Shown here: positions 22,296-34,479 of the stretch, one piece after another
How the letters are laid out: each line of letters begins with the position of its first letter
How positions within the stretch are numbered: the first letter of the stretch is position 1
From: Polytrichum commune
Lineage: Eukaryota; Streptophyta; Polytrichopsida; Polytrichales; Polytrichaceae
Length of the DNA stretch: 64,000 nt
NCBI GenBank assembly: GCA_950295325.1
Contig: OX485809.1
Location: 25,992,144-26,056,143 of the forward strand
Reading direction: 5' to 3'
The notes under the pieces: generated by a model
What the model was told of the DNA's origin: nothing
Database searches by the model: none
Seen by the model: the letters and a program-made list of their open reading frames with translations, nothing else
Program-made: the position numbers and the translations under genes

Positions 22296-22401
22296 CGCCC
22301 GCCCACTTTGTGTAATATATGCTTCATATGTATCTTGATTTTCACGCGCTCTAGCAAACCCTCTTCCTTTGGGTTTTGTTTCGTTTCCTTTTTTGCGCCA
22401 G

Positions 22402-22755
22402 CGTTTGGAGCCCTCGATTGACATCGTCAGCGAGTCAGAGTTGGGGAGCTTCTTCTACGAGACCGTTTACGACGCCGCGTCAACCATTGACTACTCCAAG
22501 GAGCCTATTGACGCCGGCGTCGTCGATAGCCCCCCACCCAAGCAAATCTTACGGCGATCTCCGTCCCCGTCGCCGCTCAAGGGCATAAATCGCAAATGCG
22601 TCCGGACATCCCCCTCTCGGCCCGGCGGAAGTATTACACCTCAACGGCGGCTGCGGATGGACGCACGGCCAACGAAGAGTGGAACCCTTCCTATTCCTTT
22701 GCGGGACGCCTTGCCCCTCCTTGCCAACTCCGATGGGAACGCCCCCGGTGACAAG
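22402..22755 (+). CDS. Downstream exon of unknown function in the ParB/FCP1 transcription unit
   Basis: The exon starts after TTTTTTGCGCCAG and encodes 118 codons (RLEPSIDIVSESELGSFFYE, later Pro/Ser/Arg-rich) to a GACAAG/GTGAAC donor, phase 0. How it joins the phosphatase exon is unclear, because that exon has a stop before any good donor. A donor at CCT/GTAAAC (about 22148) would skip the phosphatase tail. Otherwise this is a separate small gene. No domain is recognised. Confidence 0.45.
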
Positions 22756-22889
22756 GTGAACCCCCCCCCCTCTCTAAAACATGGTTAATCGCGCATTACA
22801 ATCATTTTGCACTTAAAAAATGATCGTGTGACACGTTTGGGTCTTCCTCCCTAAACTAACACATGTGGTCTTGCAATGACGCGTTGCAG

Positions 22890-23204
22890 GTTGCTCCCAC
22901 CCGTAAACCTATGCGGTCTAGTGCGTCCATCGAGTTCGAGCGTATGTACGCCATGACCATAAATGCGAGACAATCCACTTCATCGTATTCGAATTCTTTG
23001 ACGTATATTTCGGGCGGCCGATGGACTCCAAAATGTCTTATGGATGGCGGTCACCCCAAGAATGGCTATAGTCGCGGGGCGGAGATTTTCAGGAATGTTG
23101 AAGCAATGCGAGCAAAAGAAGCCGCAGCAAAAGAAAAAGAGGCAAAAGAAAAAGATAAAAAAGATAAAAAAAGCAAAAGAAAAAGAGGCAATCTCCGAGG
23201 CTAG
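22890..23204 (+). CDS. Terminal Lys-rich exon of element B
   Basis: The exon begins after GACGCGTTGCAG with VAPTRKPMRSS and ends RKRGNLRG plus TAG. The final 35 residues are an Ala/Lys/Glu-rich helix turning strongly basic (KEKDKKDKKSKRKR), resembling a nuclear localisation signal. The preceding intron (22756-22889) holds a degenerate B palindrome at 22835-22856. It is the last coding exon before the right end of the element. Confidence 0.5.
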   Translation, partial: VAPTRKPMRSSASIEFERMYAMTINARQSTSSYSNSLTYISGGRWTPKCLMDGGHPKNGYSRGAEIFRNVEAMRAKEAAAKEKEAKEKDKKDKKSKRKRGNLRG

Positions 23205-23349
23205 ATAGGCCATAGTAGGCGTAGGGTTTTGGGCCATAGGCAACATCATTTTGGGTCGCACTATCCAATGTATGTGTGGTGTTAGCATGCTATGCATTTT
23301 ACATGCCATACTTTGTATGTTTTTTTTGCAATAATATAAGTGTCACATG

Positions 23350-23600
23350 ATTTCCCCTTCAATATGGTCCAAGGTTTGGATTGCCCTAACTAAACCATCA
23401 CAAATATGAGTTTGGAATATTTTGTATGTTATATTATATTGGTTCACATAGTTCCCCTTCAATATGGTCTAAGGGTTTGGAGTGCCCTACCTAAAACATA
23501 TTCATACAAGATCTCATATTTTGTGTGCGATAATATGAATGTTTTAAGATTTCCCCTTCAATTTGGCCTAAGGTTTGGATTGCGCATCCTAAACAATCCC
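23350..23600 (+). repeat. Three 100-bp tandem units with degenerate B palindromes
   Basis: TTCCCCTTCAATATGGTC-like segments begin near 23352, 23452 and 23551. Each is followed by GGTTTGGATTG and a CC(T/A)AAC half, a decayed form of the B palindrome. They lie between the last exon and the right end. Confidence 0.65.
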
Positions 23601-23728
23601 AAATATGAGTTATTAATGGGGTTCTTGTTCTAAATACCCGACACAAAGTGTTCGCATCTTACAACTTTCTCCAATATGTGTTCCATTTATCCTTGTTCTT
23701 ATTTATGTGAATGTCTCAAAATGCCCAA

Positions 23729-23756
23729 AAAGTCTCAATTTAACGAATATAGTGTT
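23729..23756 (-). repeat. Right terminal inverted repeat of element B
   Basis: Bases 23729-23756 are the exact reverse complement of 6946-6973 and are followed by TACT at 23757-23760, matching TACT at 6942-6945. Confidence 0.75.
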
Positions 23757-23760
23757 TACT

Positions 23761-24650
23761 TTGTACACGTGCTTCTAACGAGAATTCTACTGTATCATAC
23801 ACTTTAAGGAATGGGGGCAATCAGGGGGGGAAAATTGCATATAAGTAATATAGGGTACCATAAAATCAACCATCCAAGAATTTATAATTACCAATAGGGT
23901 GCAAATAATCACAACAATTTACCATTATTTCAAAAATTAGCATCCCTTATAATCCTTTCTCATAGGTAAATAGCCCCCATTTTAATAGGTCATTATCGCA
24001 GGTGTATGCAAAATATACAAGGGAATCCCCCCCCCCCCGAGCTTAGGGAACATCAACTTGAATTCTAAAGGCACTGACTCACTTAAGAATTATTGGACAA
24101 GGATATCATATTGAGATTGGAAATTAGTAAACATATGATCACAGATCCTCAACATAGTTCACATGCCAACCCATACCCCATTGTATGCCAGACTATCTCT
24201 TCATATGTGAACGCTACATGAGGTATAACTTAGAGCCATGTCATGATGATGGATGAGTTCATCCATTGACCTTCTCATGTTAGCAACTTGTGATGCAACA
24301 TTGTCATGGATGATTGCTATATTGTCTACTGTGATATAGTGATAACGTACATGTTCATATTAAACGGTTTTGTTAATTCCCACTACATTCCCAAGGGTAA
24401 GATGCTTAAGCTCACTATTGGCAAGTGTCATGTGTTTCATTTTAATATTTAAGAGGAATACATCCTTAAGCATACTAATGGCATGTCATGTCAAGATTTT
24501 AATAAGTGCACTCAAACACCCAGTGTCATGTGACGACACTTACGGTGTTGTTGTTAATCTGCAATATAACATAGCATACCCTTCAAAATAGGGGTTTCCA
24601 TTACTGTGGGTTTTTCATCTGTATATTTGGATGAAAATCCAATCTAAGGC
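23761..24650. other. Non-coding AT-rich stretch
   Basis: No gene is visible. A C-run with CCCCGAG at about 24026-24041 resembles the ends of the foldback family described at 32144-34475. Confidence 0.35.
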
Positions 24651-24842
24651 AAGGAAAGTACAATAATATTACAGTGGGCCACACTAAAAATGAACAACAG
24701 AACTTAGAATAATATAAGGTTTCAAAAATGGCAATGGACATCTTTAAAGTACTATAGGGTATGGAAGAATATGTAATTTGGAATTATATGAAATGCAAGG
24801 CTTTTTCTATTAATCCAAGGTTGAAAATGCTAATGAAATAAA

Positions 24843-24875
24843 TAACCCTAAACCCTAAACCCTAAACTCTAAACC
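24843..24875 (+). repeat. Short telomere-like run
   Basis: ACCCTAAACCCTAAACCCTA followed by AACTCTAAACCC lies at the inner edge of the foldback left arm. A similar run sits at the same place in the paralogous arm (about 32372-32392). Confidence 0.7.
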
Positions 24876-25028
24876 CATTAGTGTGGTAGTCCACTTAGTG
24901 TCGGACCTTACTAGTTGCTCGCCATCTATTTGTGTCCTACTCATATGCAATTAGGAGTCTAGTAACAACTAATTCTCTTTTATCGCGCATCCATGTGCAA
25001 ACAACCACTATTTTATATGGGGTTATTA

Positions 25029-25763
25029 CTCGGGGGGTGCACTGTACTAAACATGTACGAGTATACGTGAGTGCACATGAGGGGTATTGATTTGGACCTT
25101 GCCGTATTACGTATACATATGGTATACATGTTATAATTTATAGTTACGTACATATATGGAAGGCCTTTAAAAAGTATACAATAATTGTACTTGTATGGTA
25201 CTGTTACCATACTACATATCATAAGTTTTCATATTGGATGAAATCGTTTGGAAATCGTTTGGAAATCATTTGGTAATCGTTTGGTGGAGTATAGGGATCC
25301 AATTGACTTGATGGACCATCCATCAAACGTGGAGATTGGTTTATGTTGGTATCAAAAAGGGGCTAACAACAAGTGGACATATGATCTTACTGATCATTTA
25401 ATGGTAGACTTAGAAACAATAATTGTATTGGCTACAATGACATATATTGGTGAATCAAATGTTTATGAGTTACATCCGGGAGATGAAAAAGTTTTCAACG
25501 ACTTTGCTGATGAAAGCTAGGATATTTTGTTATACATATTATAGGGGTTGATTATTGTTCAAAAGTATATTTGTATACATATGTTAATGACTATATATGA
25601 ATGGATGTTTTTTTGTGTATACATATTGTCACTTGTATATTTATTGTTGCAATTGTATGTGTATTACTTCATTTCACAAAAAATAACTTGTATATAGGGG
25701 GTTTTTAGAGTATGCAGTGAACGCACGTGATTCTAGGTTTTAATGAAAGGTGCACCCCCCGAG
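25029..25763. mobile_element. 735-bp hAT-like element with 8-bp target duplication
   Basis: The terminal inverted repeats are CTCGGGGGGTGCAC (25029-25042) and its complement (25750-25763). GGTTATTA flanks both sides (25021-25028 and 25764-25771). Eight-base duplications are typical of the hAT superfamily. The related foldback arm at about 34165-34205 runs through the equivalent position without the insertion. No transposase is present, so the element is non-autonomous. Confidence 0.75.
25248..25520 (+). CDS. Gene fragment carried by the hAT-like element
   Basis: This is a 90-codon frame ending TAG. From about residue 13 it contains EYRDPIDLMDHPSN, CWYQKGANNKWTYDLTDHL, VDLETIIVLA and SNVYELHPGDEKVFNDF. 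It shares these blocks in order with the frameshifted fragment at 6144-6483. The start is probably not real, as the preceding residues are a simple TTTGGAAATCG repeat. The family is not recognised; it could be a captured exon fragment or a piece of the parent transposon's gene. Confidence 0.4.
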   Translation: MEIVWKSFGNRLVEYRDPIDLMDHPSNVEIGLCWYQKGANNKWTYDLTDHLMVDLETIIVLATMTYIGESNVYELHPGDEKVFNDFADES

Positions 25764-25999
25764 GGTTATTACTTTCAATTTTTTTCTTCACATGCTATGA
25801 TTATGTAGTTTTCTTAGTCGGGTTAGTAGAAAAGGGCCTTGCATTAATTACAAATCCAAATAATCGATTTGTTCCATACCCTATAGTACTTTAATGATGC
25901 CCAGTGTCATTTTTGACACCCCATATTATATTTGCTTTAACATGGGCGGACGTTAAATACCCCCTCACGAACTTTTGGAGGTATCTAATCTGGGTTGGG

Positions 26000-28900
26000 G
26001 CAATCTTGTAGAGAAAATTTCTAAACCCGACCAAAAATTGCATTCTTGAAGGCTGCTTGACTACAAATCCCATATTGAGTGCACTAAAATCCGCTTGACT
26101 TACCATAAATAACTTATATTTGTCATTCTAATGATAGATTAGTGCAAGTGTTTATAAGAGAATAAGGTATAAATAAATGATATGTTATTTGGAATTAGAC
26201 TCGTGGGACAACGTTATAGATGGGGTATATATTACTGAGAAAATCATAAGTTTCTGACTATAGCCTATCTGAATTATTTAATAATTTATCCTCATCACAT
26301 ATTGTATTATCTTTCAAATCACATAGTGTATAACCGTTACTTTTAAATAAATATAATTATATGATACTAATACTAATATTAATACTAATATTAATATTAA
26401 TACTAATACTATTATGCAAATACTAATAATAACAATACTAATACTAATATTGAATTGAGTTTTTTAGTTCACCAATTTATCATAAGGTGATATATATTAT
26501 TGTGCCATATTACAAATGTTTGAACAATCACACATGTGCAAAATAAATGAATTATGAACAAAAAGATGTCTATGACAACACTTCATAATTATATATTGCA
26601 CACATTGATATCTTACAATATTTATCAAAATAACCATGTGAAATTCAAAGCCACATCATGGCCTTGGAAACATCTCATGGGAGGTTGGAAAATAGGCTTA
26701 GAGCATCCAAGGCCACATCATTGCCCCTTGCCAACAAATTAATATTTATAAAATAACTATGAGGGAGAAAGTAGGTCTTACATGCCAACTCGGAGGTATT
26801 TCACTAAAGTAAGCTCCATCCGAGCTTCTTGATGGACTCATCCGATTTTTGTTACCGGATGACTTTACTTGAGTGCCACGAATCCCCGGCCATTTCAAGT
26901 GGGCTTGTACGGTTAAGGTATTTGTTGACTTTCATATTTACGGCCTCGAATGTCCTTCCCAAAGTGCACATCTAAGGGTACTCATGTAAGTATAACCATG
27001 CTATCACATAGAGCCTTATTATAACCTAACATAGTCAATCGCACACTCTCAAAATATTTTCGGTCATTGTAGGGTCGATAGTGCACATGGATTGACAACC
27101 TAAGTACCAAAGTACTAAATTTGAGCAACAACAAATCCCACATGGATGCAACATCTATGGCTACACGGTCCAAAATTGAGCTTTTATATTCTCCTTAAAG
27201 GTGATTTCAAAAATACTTTATGGCAAGTCCACAAGTCATACCCATGGATTGGAGCATGACATTATGGAAAGGTTACTTAAAGGTTACTCAAAGGTATTTG
27301 ACCCCGATTTTAAAGAGTAGTTTAATAATCTCTAAATAGAAATCTCTAGTCCTATTGTTACCAATGCTTTCGACTTCCCCTCCCTTGGTCTCCCTCCCCT
27401 TAGTAGATGTTGTATTGAATCATCCCATGATACCTACCTATGGTGCAACAATTAGAGTTTATTGCATTGAGTACTGACTGTTGTTTTGAGAGCTCACATG
27501 CTACATAACTAAATAAATTCATTTTTATTTTAGCAATTAGTTAAAAAAGACAATTAGTTAACAAAGATAATAAATTCATTTTTTTTATTTTTTTTCCCAA
27601 AGCGGGTCACGGGGGCTTATGAGTGGGGCTATGTGCGTACATGCACATGAAGGTTTTACAGGGGCATGGGCATATGGTTTGCAAGGGTTAATGTATGTGG
27701 TTGGGTTCATGCAAGATATGAACCCAAAATGATTCATACAAACTGGTGTAATGGGTCAGGATGGCACATGCCCAAACTAATAAGGTATGTGGGGCTCATT
27801 GATAGTTGTAGTTTGAGGAGGGAAACTTGACTAGCTTGGTATTCTAGCACATGGAAATTGATTTTCATTTGAGCGGAGAAACCTTGGTTTTTATATACAT
27901 TGTTAGTGTGAACCATAATTTGTTGTATTTACATTGAGAGTTCATGATGCCATGTTCTTACTATTCAAACCTTGCCCAAAGTTTTCTTAATTTATGGAGA
28001 TTTTGTTTTTCATTTTTCTAGCATCCCATGATTAAAAATCAATCAGTCTAGTCAATCAACAACTAAAGTGCGTCAGTACAAGGATGGCCACGTTTCAACT
28101 TGTGTTTTGGGCAACGAGCCGAATCTGCTACCCCCCCCCCCCCCAACCACCATTGCCACTCCACATGGGAGTGCTCAGTCCAAAAGATGCTTGAAGATAC
28201 CGGCAAAACCTTCACCAACGTCAGAGAACTCTATTTTGTTTCACCAAAACGATTGGTACATGAAAGTGTGCCCTAACTTGGGCTAGACTAATTTGGGGTC
28301 AATTCAACTAAATAGGGTTTCCAATAAACTTTGAAAAATAACCTCCTTACTACATACTAGTTTAAAGTTTCATTGTTGGATGAATGAGAGTAATATGCTC
28401 GTATGCGATAATCCCATTTCGTTGGCCAAAAAAACATTGATATGTATATAGGGCCTCACATTAGAAGCCCAAGCCCTTGAGGATGTAAATGCTATCACAA
28501 ATTCCCCATGCGTAGGCAAAGCCTATCAATCCGAGGGCAAAGACAAGAAAACCTGCTCACATACAAGCACACCCAACATTCATCCAAAAACATTTTATTT
28601 AAAAATTCAATTGGTTTGACACCGTAATTAGCTTCAAAGTTACGGAATTAGTCTAAACCAAGGGGGTTTAGTTTTATATTTTTTGTTGGATCGATGAGAG
28701 GTACTCTTGAATGTGAGGTTTTTCTCCACATATGGAAGAGCACATCCTGAAAAGGGGAAGAAATTTTTATTAGGAAAAATTGAGTATGTTTGCTCTATAA
28801 TGTACATGAGTTTGGGGGTGGTGGGGGGGGGGGCTCATTATAGGGCTTATTGCCTTCCTTTTGGAAGCCGGGCTATGTTGGGTGCAACTATCTATTTGGG

Positions 28901-29298
28901 GCATCCAAGTTTGGGAAGAGGGGGTTGACATTGCAACCATTGTATCTCATTGCATCTATTAAGGGGTTTGTATGTGTTTGTTTTGTATTGTTGTTTCAAT
29001 GTATGTGTTGTGGCATAAGGTTTAGGTTAAGGAGTATATGTCCTCTAGTTGCATTGGGAGTTCCAATCACACACGTGGTGTCCAAACTAAGTCTACCCAA
29101 ACATGTGCATTATCCAAGGACATGTCAAATGATTGGAGTCGCGTTTTTCTACAGCCTTGTCGATCGGTCAGCCTTAAGCCATCATTTCGACATGGGATCT
29201 CAAAACGGTCATCCAAAGGGCATAAGTGGTGGGCCCATAAGTATATAGCGTAAAACCTAGGAAGTGCAGCTAGAAATGTAGTGGACACATACCGGGGG
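26000..29298. other. AT-rich stretch without recognisable genes
   Basis: Only short frames without domain signatures are present. A TACTAA/TACTAT simple repeat lies at 26363-26450, a C-run at about 28131-28145 and a G-run at about 28824-28834, probably ends of decayed foldback repeats. Confidence 0.4.
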
Positions 29299-29303
29299 GG
29301 GGG

Positions 29304-32143
29304 TGTGAACCCTTTGAGTGGTCCACCACTCTGCGGGATCACTTTTAGTTAGAATGTTAGCATTAAAAGTTAGAATTGATAGGGAATTTAGGAAAAATTA
29401 GTTCATTTAGCATTTAGCCTAGAAGAAGGAAGGTCAAAATGAAACTAAGTAGTGCTAGAAGATAGCAAAGTAGAAAAAATGTGCTAGCTAGTAAAAACAA
29501 CTAGCTAAGCAAATATTAGTAGATGCTAGTTATTAAGCAAATGTTAGTAGATGCTAGCTAAGCAAGTGTTAGTTTATTAGTTAGTGTGAGGCACACAAGA
29601 CTATTGGAGGTGTTTTACGTAAGAAGATAAAATCGGCGTGAAGAATTTTGAAGACAAAAAAGAAAGAGAGCAAGGGGGATACTTGCCCACTTGCCCCCTT
29701 GCCAACTCGATGGCGGAAAAATTAGAAAGATTTCTAAAGGTTTTTTGTCGGAGCCACCTCGGCGAGAGGGTGGCAACCTCAACCGGGAAAACCCCCGAGC
29801 CAAAATTTCGGGAAAGGGTTTGAAAAATGGATCCGGTGGAAGAGGGGTCCAACCCTTTTGTGAGAGGGTTTAAAAACCCCTCCTTCCACCTTGTAGCTCT
29901 CTCTCTTTCTCTAGTTTTTGGGCGAAGCCCTGCTTCAATGTAGTTAGAAAAAAATCCTTTAGCATGTATTCTCAATGGTCTAGAAGAAAGGCTTGAGAAC
30001 CTCCTCTACTCTCTCTCTCCTAGTTAGGTTGTGTGTTTATTAACACACCAACAAAATTATTCCTTCTTTTGTAGAGGTAGGTTGGATGGTAGAGTTTTGA
30101 GTAGAGGCATTATAGACCTCATCTGCCAATGCCCTGAAGGCTTAGTTCAAAAGCTAGAACAAGATACTTATCATTTTTCTCTTAGAGAGATTTCATATAG
30201 CCATCCATAGCCGTTTCCCATTTGTGATTTGGTTGAGATGACAATTAGTTATGGATTTTCAAAGATGGAGTAGAAAAAACTGGGTGGTCTTGTGGGTAGC
30301 GGCTGCTGGATCAGACCTGCGAGCCCAATAGGAATTTTAATTCCAAGAAATTATATTTTTCCCAAGTAGAACTTTTGTGTAGCTTTCCAAAATGGCTTAG
30401 AACATTTGATTTGAGCATGATTTGAATTAGATATGAATTGTGCAAGATGGGACACATAGTTTGAGAACTTTTGGTTGACTGCTGCATTACAGAGGACCTG
30501 CTGGGTTCACTTCGGCTTACCTTTCTAATCACATATTTTTATCAAATACATCTTTTTAATATCTCTCCAGGGTCATATAGAACGTTTGATTTGACTAAGA
30601 TTTGAATTAGATATGAATTGTTGAAGGCGAGATACATAGTTTAAGCCTTCTTGATTGACTGCTGTGTTACAAGGAGTCCGCTGAATTTCTATTAGCTTAA
30701 CCTGCTGATGTCATAATTTTTCTAGTTAGAGCTTGTTCATAGCTTTCCAATGGTATAAGGAAAGCCTAGATCCAAGTAGTAAGGAATGTGCTATGAATTT
30801 TTGAAGTTAGAAGGTAGATAGGTGGGTTGGAAGGGTCGGTTGAATCGACCTCACACTTCCAACCCTCATAACTTTTGCATTTCTTATCCGATTAGAGTGA
30901 TTTTTAGATCATTGGAAAGATAATTTGGTGCACTAAGTATAAATATTATGCTTAGGATTAAATTACAGGGCAGAATAACACTTTATATTTTAATTGTTAA
31001 CTAAGGTACGCTTACTACCAAACTAGTTACAAAGAAGGAGGCAAGGTCGACGCTCGGAAAGTGGAGCAAGGAAGGAGGTAGCGGCTCGGCCTACATCAAG
31101 CCCAAATCAACCGAGGAAAATTGAGGTAAATTAACTAACCTTAAGCCTTCCATTTAGGATTGGAGGGAGCACGGCTAAGGTACGCATTTCTAAACCCACT
31201 CACCTATCCCGTAAGGTCAAGTGGCTTGACCACTTGACCGCCAAGGGAGTACCCAATTCCATTGTTTTCGGGGCCCTTGGTATGTTTTGTGGTAGTAGCT
31301 TCATTTATTAGCAAGTTTCATGTGTGGTAAGTCGGATTAATCACCGACATAACCACTCTGAATGTTGTTGGTGGAAAGGTGGGGTTAATGACCCGCGAAT
31401 CCACTATTATGTTGTTGGCCCCATAGATTGGGAGTAATGGCCCCAATTTATGAAGATTGCGCAACAGGTTGAACCTACAGGTCGCCCGTCACCCTGGTCC
31501 CATTGAGTTGCATTTCGTGGTCTATCCAGTGTAAACACATTTAACAATCAAAACATACAAAATAAATCGTAAACCCTTGTTGGCAAGAGACCCGAGGTAA
31601 GGGGTGATGCCTAATATGTTAATGTAGTGAGTTAGGACGTGCAAACAAAAGTAAGTAATTAAGAAGGAATTTGTGTGAAGGGTGGGACTTAGGCCAAGTT
31701 CCCCCGCTTAGAAAACTAAATAGAACTAAATAAAGAAATAGGAAGAATTGAATGGTCCATCAAATTGTCGTTATTCCGTTCGTTGAGTTAGGGTGGTATG
31801 AGTCACAACCGGTTGGGTGTATCAGAACCATCCCAATTCACAAATTAGGATTGCCTTGGTTTCAAGGCTGGTGCGTCTGCGCGTAGAATAGGTTGTAGGT
31901 TAAGGTTAGAACTAGATATGAAATTGGTTAGTGGAGTTTAAAGCCACACTAGTAAAAAACTAAGGCCTAACCTCCGGAGGTATTACGACGCATATTTAAT
32001 CTCCCTTAAAAATCTAACTACTCACGTTATACACCTATCATCCGGGTTCGGCTTGGGCGCCTGCAAATGCAGGCCACCTTCACCGAAGGGCTTGTGTGAT
32101 ACTTTTAGGCTCCCTCGAAAGGGGGTGGCCCAAAAGTACCACA
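29304..32143 (+). mobile_element. Possible solo LTR or LTR-element remnant
   Basis: The segment starts TGTGAACCC, ends AGTACCACA (TG...CA) and is flanked by GGGGG on both sides. A run like GGAGCACGGCTAAGGTACG at about 31166 resembles GGAGCGCGGCGAAGGTACG in the leader of the retrotransposon at 39928. It has no coding region. The G-run makes the target duplication weak evidence, because the insertion appears to sit inside the G-run end of the next foldback element. Confidence 0.35.
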
Positions 32144-34475
32144 GGGGGGTTGTGATGTATTGGAGTAGAAATATACGTGCGAAAAATTGAGAGGGTATAT
32201 GGGGACGTAAAATGAACAAAATGATTTAGAATAATATAGGGTGTCAAAAATGGCATTGGACATCTTTAAAGTACTATAGGGTTTGAAATAATAGGTAACT
32301 TGGAAATATAAGTAATGCAAGGCCCTATCCTACTAACCCAGAGCTGAAAATGCTAAGGAAATAAATAACCTTAAACCCTAAACCCTAAACCGGTTTATAA
32401 ATGGATCAACATCTCTAGCGTAGTGCTATAAATTTGATGATTTCCCCAGTGTAAATAGGGCATTGACGCCCGAGTTGGCCACATATATATATATATATAT
32501 ACATACATATAGACACACACACACATATTTGTGGCAAAGGAACTCTATGGTATGTTGCTACATGTCCAACATCATGATTGATAAGAATGACAAGTGATGC
32601 TAAAAGATGAAAAATGGGTTGTGCAAATCAAAGAGGTGCCATGAAAATGGACTCTCTCTCCCTCTCTCTCTCTCTTTGGTGGCATTTTGCATGTTTCAGT
32701 CAATACATGCAAATTCATTTTGTAACATGTGGCGCTTTCAAGTCAAAGATGGATTAACCCTAGGCTTGAGCTATTGGGAGAAGGGTCGAATTGTCAAATT
32801 GTGTATAATGCCATAGTAGGAGTCTAGGTAGGTATTGAGTCATCACATCCTATATCATACTATTAATGGGGGTGGGCGAGGCAAGGTTGTGGCAAGTTGA
32901 CAAGGCTGGGCATGGTCACGAATCATTGGTGCTAAATTTGAGGTCACATGAGAAAGTTATTAAATGGGCATCTTGGATAACTTAACTTGATAAAACCACC
33001 ACAAGCCATTGTGAACCGTTGATGATGAGGTTGAGGTTGTTTGGGAAGAGTGTTCAACAATCATCTTGGATAACTTAACTTGAAAAAACTGCCGTGAACC
33101 ATCGGGGTTTAGGTTGAGTTTGAGGTTAAGGTTGAGATTGTTTGGGAAAGGTGGTCCACTTAACTTCATAAGTATAAATTCAAGGTTTTATGTTTTGATG
33201 TAATAATTCTCAATGGTCATCTTCGATAACTTAAGTACATGATTGTGACCTTAGGGTTTTGATGTTTAATATTTCAAAGTCGTGAACAAAACCAAGAGGT
33301 TTATAAAGGAAAGTGACACATACTCCTTTGGTAAGATGAATCCACAAAAGTGCAAACTCAAATTCATGATTTAACAAAGCAATTTAGCGATAGGTTCTTC
33401 CAATTTCATTGGAAATATGAACCAAGTTCATTATTTAAACAACCAATTTCAGTACATGTTGTGAACAATTTCATGATTTGGTACCCATATTCAAAACTTC
33501 ACAAAATCAATTTTAGGAAATGCATAACTCTATTTCACAAAGAACATTACATCATGTATAGGATTATGCTAGTAAACAAATTGCTCCCTATTCCGCACAA
33601 CTATACACTACACTCCAAAAACGTTATGCGCTTTGCTCACGCTACCAACACTCTTCCCATAATCAAACCCCCAACTACACTACGTACACTCTCAAACCCA
33701 TGAGATTACACACTCCAACTATGTTGGGTATGAGTTGTTTGCTTTGATGTACAATAATCAAAGACCAAAGGAAAAATGACATTGCTTGCTTCTAACTCCA
33801 AGGTAGTGTAATGAAGACCAAAGAAAATTTGACATCAAGGCTAGAGGCTTCCAAGTAAATACAAAACAATGAGAAGGCAAAGAATGCGAAATGAGGCGGC
33901 GAGAATTTGAGAAATAAAAAAACCATAAAGTGTGAACTTGATATGGAAGATTCACAAAGTTGATAAAGATAAATGTCCACTATCATGAAATTGAGGTGTG
34001 CCACATGTCAAGTCGGTTAAGAAGAATGATCATGGGGATACAACAAAACATTTGCTCATGAAATACAACATTGGACAATGGGGTGGAGCGAGGCAAGTTG
34101 ACAAGGCTAGGAAAGTATAAGTATCTTGGGGGGGGGGGGGGCAGTGTGTTAAAAAGTTAAGGATATAGGTGCGAACAACCATTATTTTATAGGGGGGGTG
34201 TTACTTTCAATTCTCTTATTTTTCTCACAATGATGCTATCATTATGTAAATTTCTACTTTGGGTTAATAGAAAAATGGCTTGCATTACTTATAATTCCAA
34301 ATTACCTATTATTCCATACCCTATAGGACTTTAAAGCTGTCAAGTGTCATGGTTGATACCCTATATTACTCTTAACTCCATTTATAATTTTTAGCCCCCA
34401 TGTTTTTAAAATACCCTATCATTTGTTCGCACGTATATTGCTACTCCAACCAATGACTACCCCCCCCCCCCCCCG
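32144..34475. mobile_element. 2.3-kb foldback element with about 250-bp inverted arms
   Basis: The left arm (GGGGGG, then ATTGGAGTAGAAATATACGT at about 32157-32176, then ATAGGGTGTCAAAAATGG and TAATGCAAGGCC) is the imperfect reverse complement of the right arm (GCATTACTTATAATTCC, ACGTATATTGCTACTCCAA near 34430, then a C-run ending CCCGAG). The interior has microsatellites (TA/CA at 32484-32526, CT at 32650-32675) and no credible gene. Confidence 0.5.
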
Positions 34476-34479
34476 AGAG

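Larger units (their letters stand above)
6946..23756. mobile_element. Element B: 16.8-kb DNA transposon with DUF7869 and ParB/methyltransferase-like genes
   Basis: The ends are perfect 28-bp inverted repeats starting AACACTATATTCGTTAAATT, flanked by TACT at 6942-6945 and 23757-23760, consistent with a 4-bp target duplication. The left arm carries a DUF7869-type gene on the - strand. The right arm carries a multi-exon ParB/methyltransferase-like/FCP1 gene on the + strand. The central spacer, leader and introns hold about 24 family B palindromes. The internal CACTA string recalls CACTA transposons, but those usually begin exactly at CACTA and make 3-bp duplications, so I leave the superfamily open. 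Both genes carry lesions, so the copy is probably immobile. It also contains a foldback repeat near 13178-13735. Confidence 0.65.
24660..26000. mobile_element. Foldback element with about 200-bp inverted arms
   Basis: The left arm (24700-24850: AATGGCAATGGACATCTTTA, AGTACTATAGGGTATGG, ATGCAAGG) is the imperfect reverse complement of the segment at about 25790-25925 (CCATACCCTATAGTACTTTA). The same arms frame 32144-34475. Outer limits are approximate. The right arm is interrupted by the hAT-like insertion at 25029-25763. Confidence 0.5.

Noticed and set aside
6946..23756. Classification as a standard CACTA (EnSpm) transposon
   Set aside because: The ends begin AACACTA rather than CACTA, the apparent duplication is 4 bp rather than 3 bp, and no TNP2-type transposase is seen.
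31440..31500. Ribosomal or other structural RNA gene
   Set aside because: No recognisable rRNA or tRNA core is present, only anonymous repeat-like sequence.
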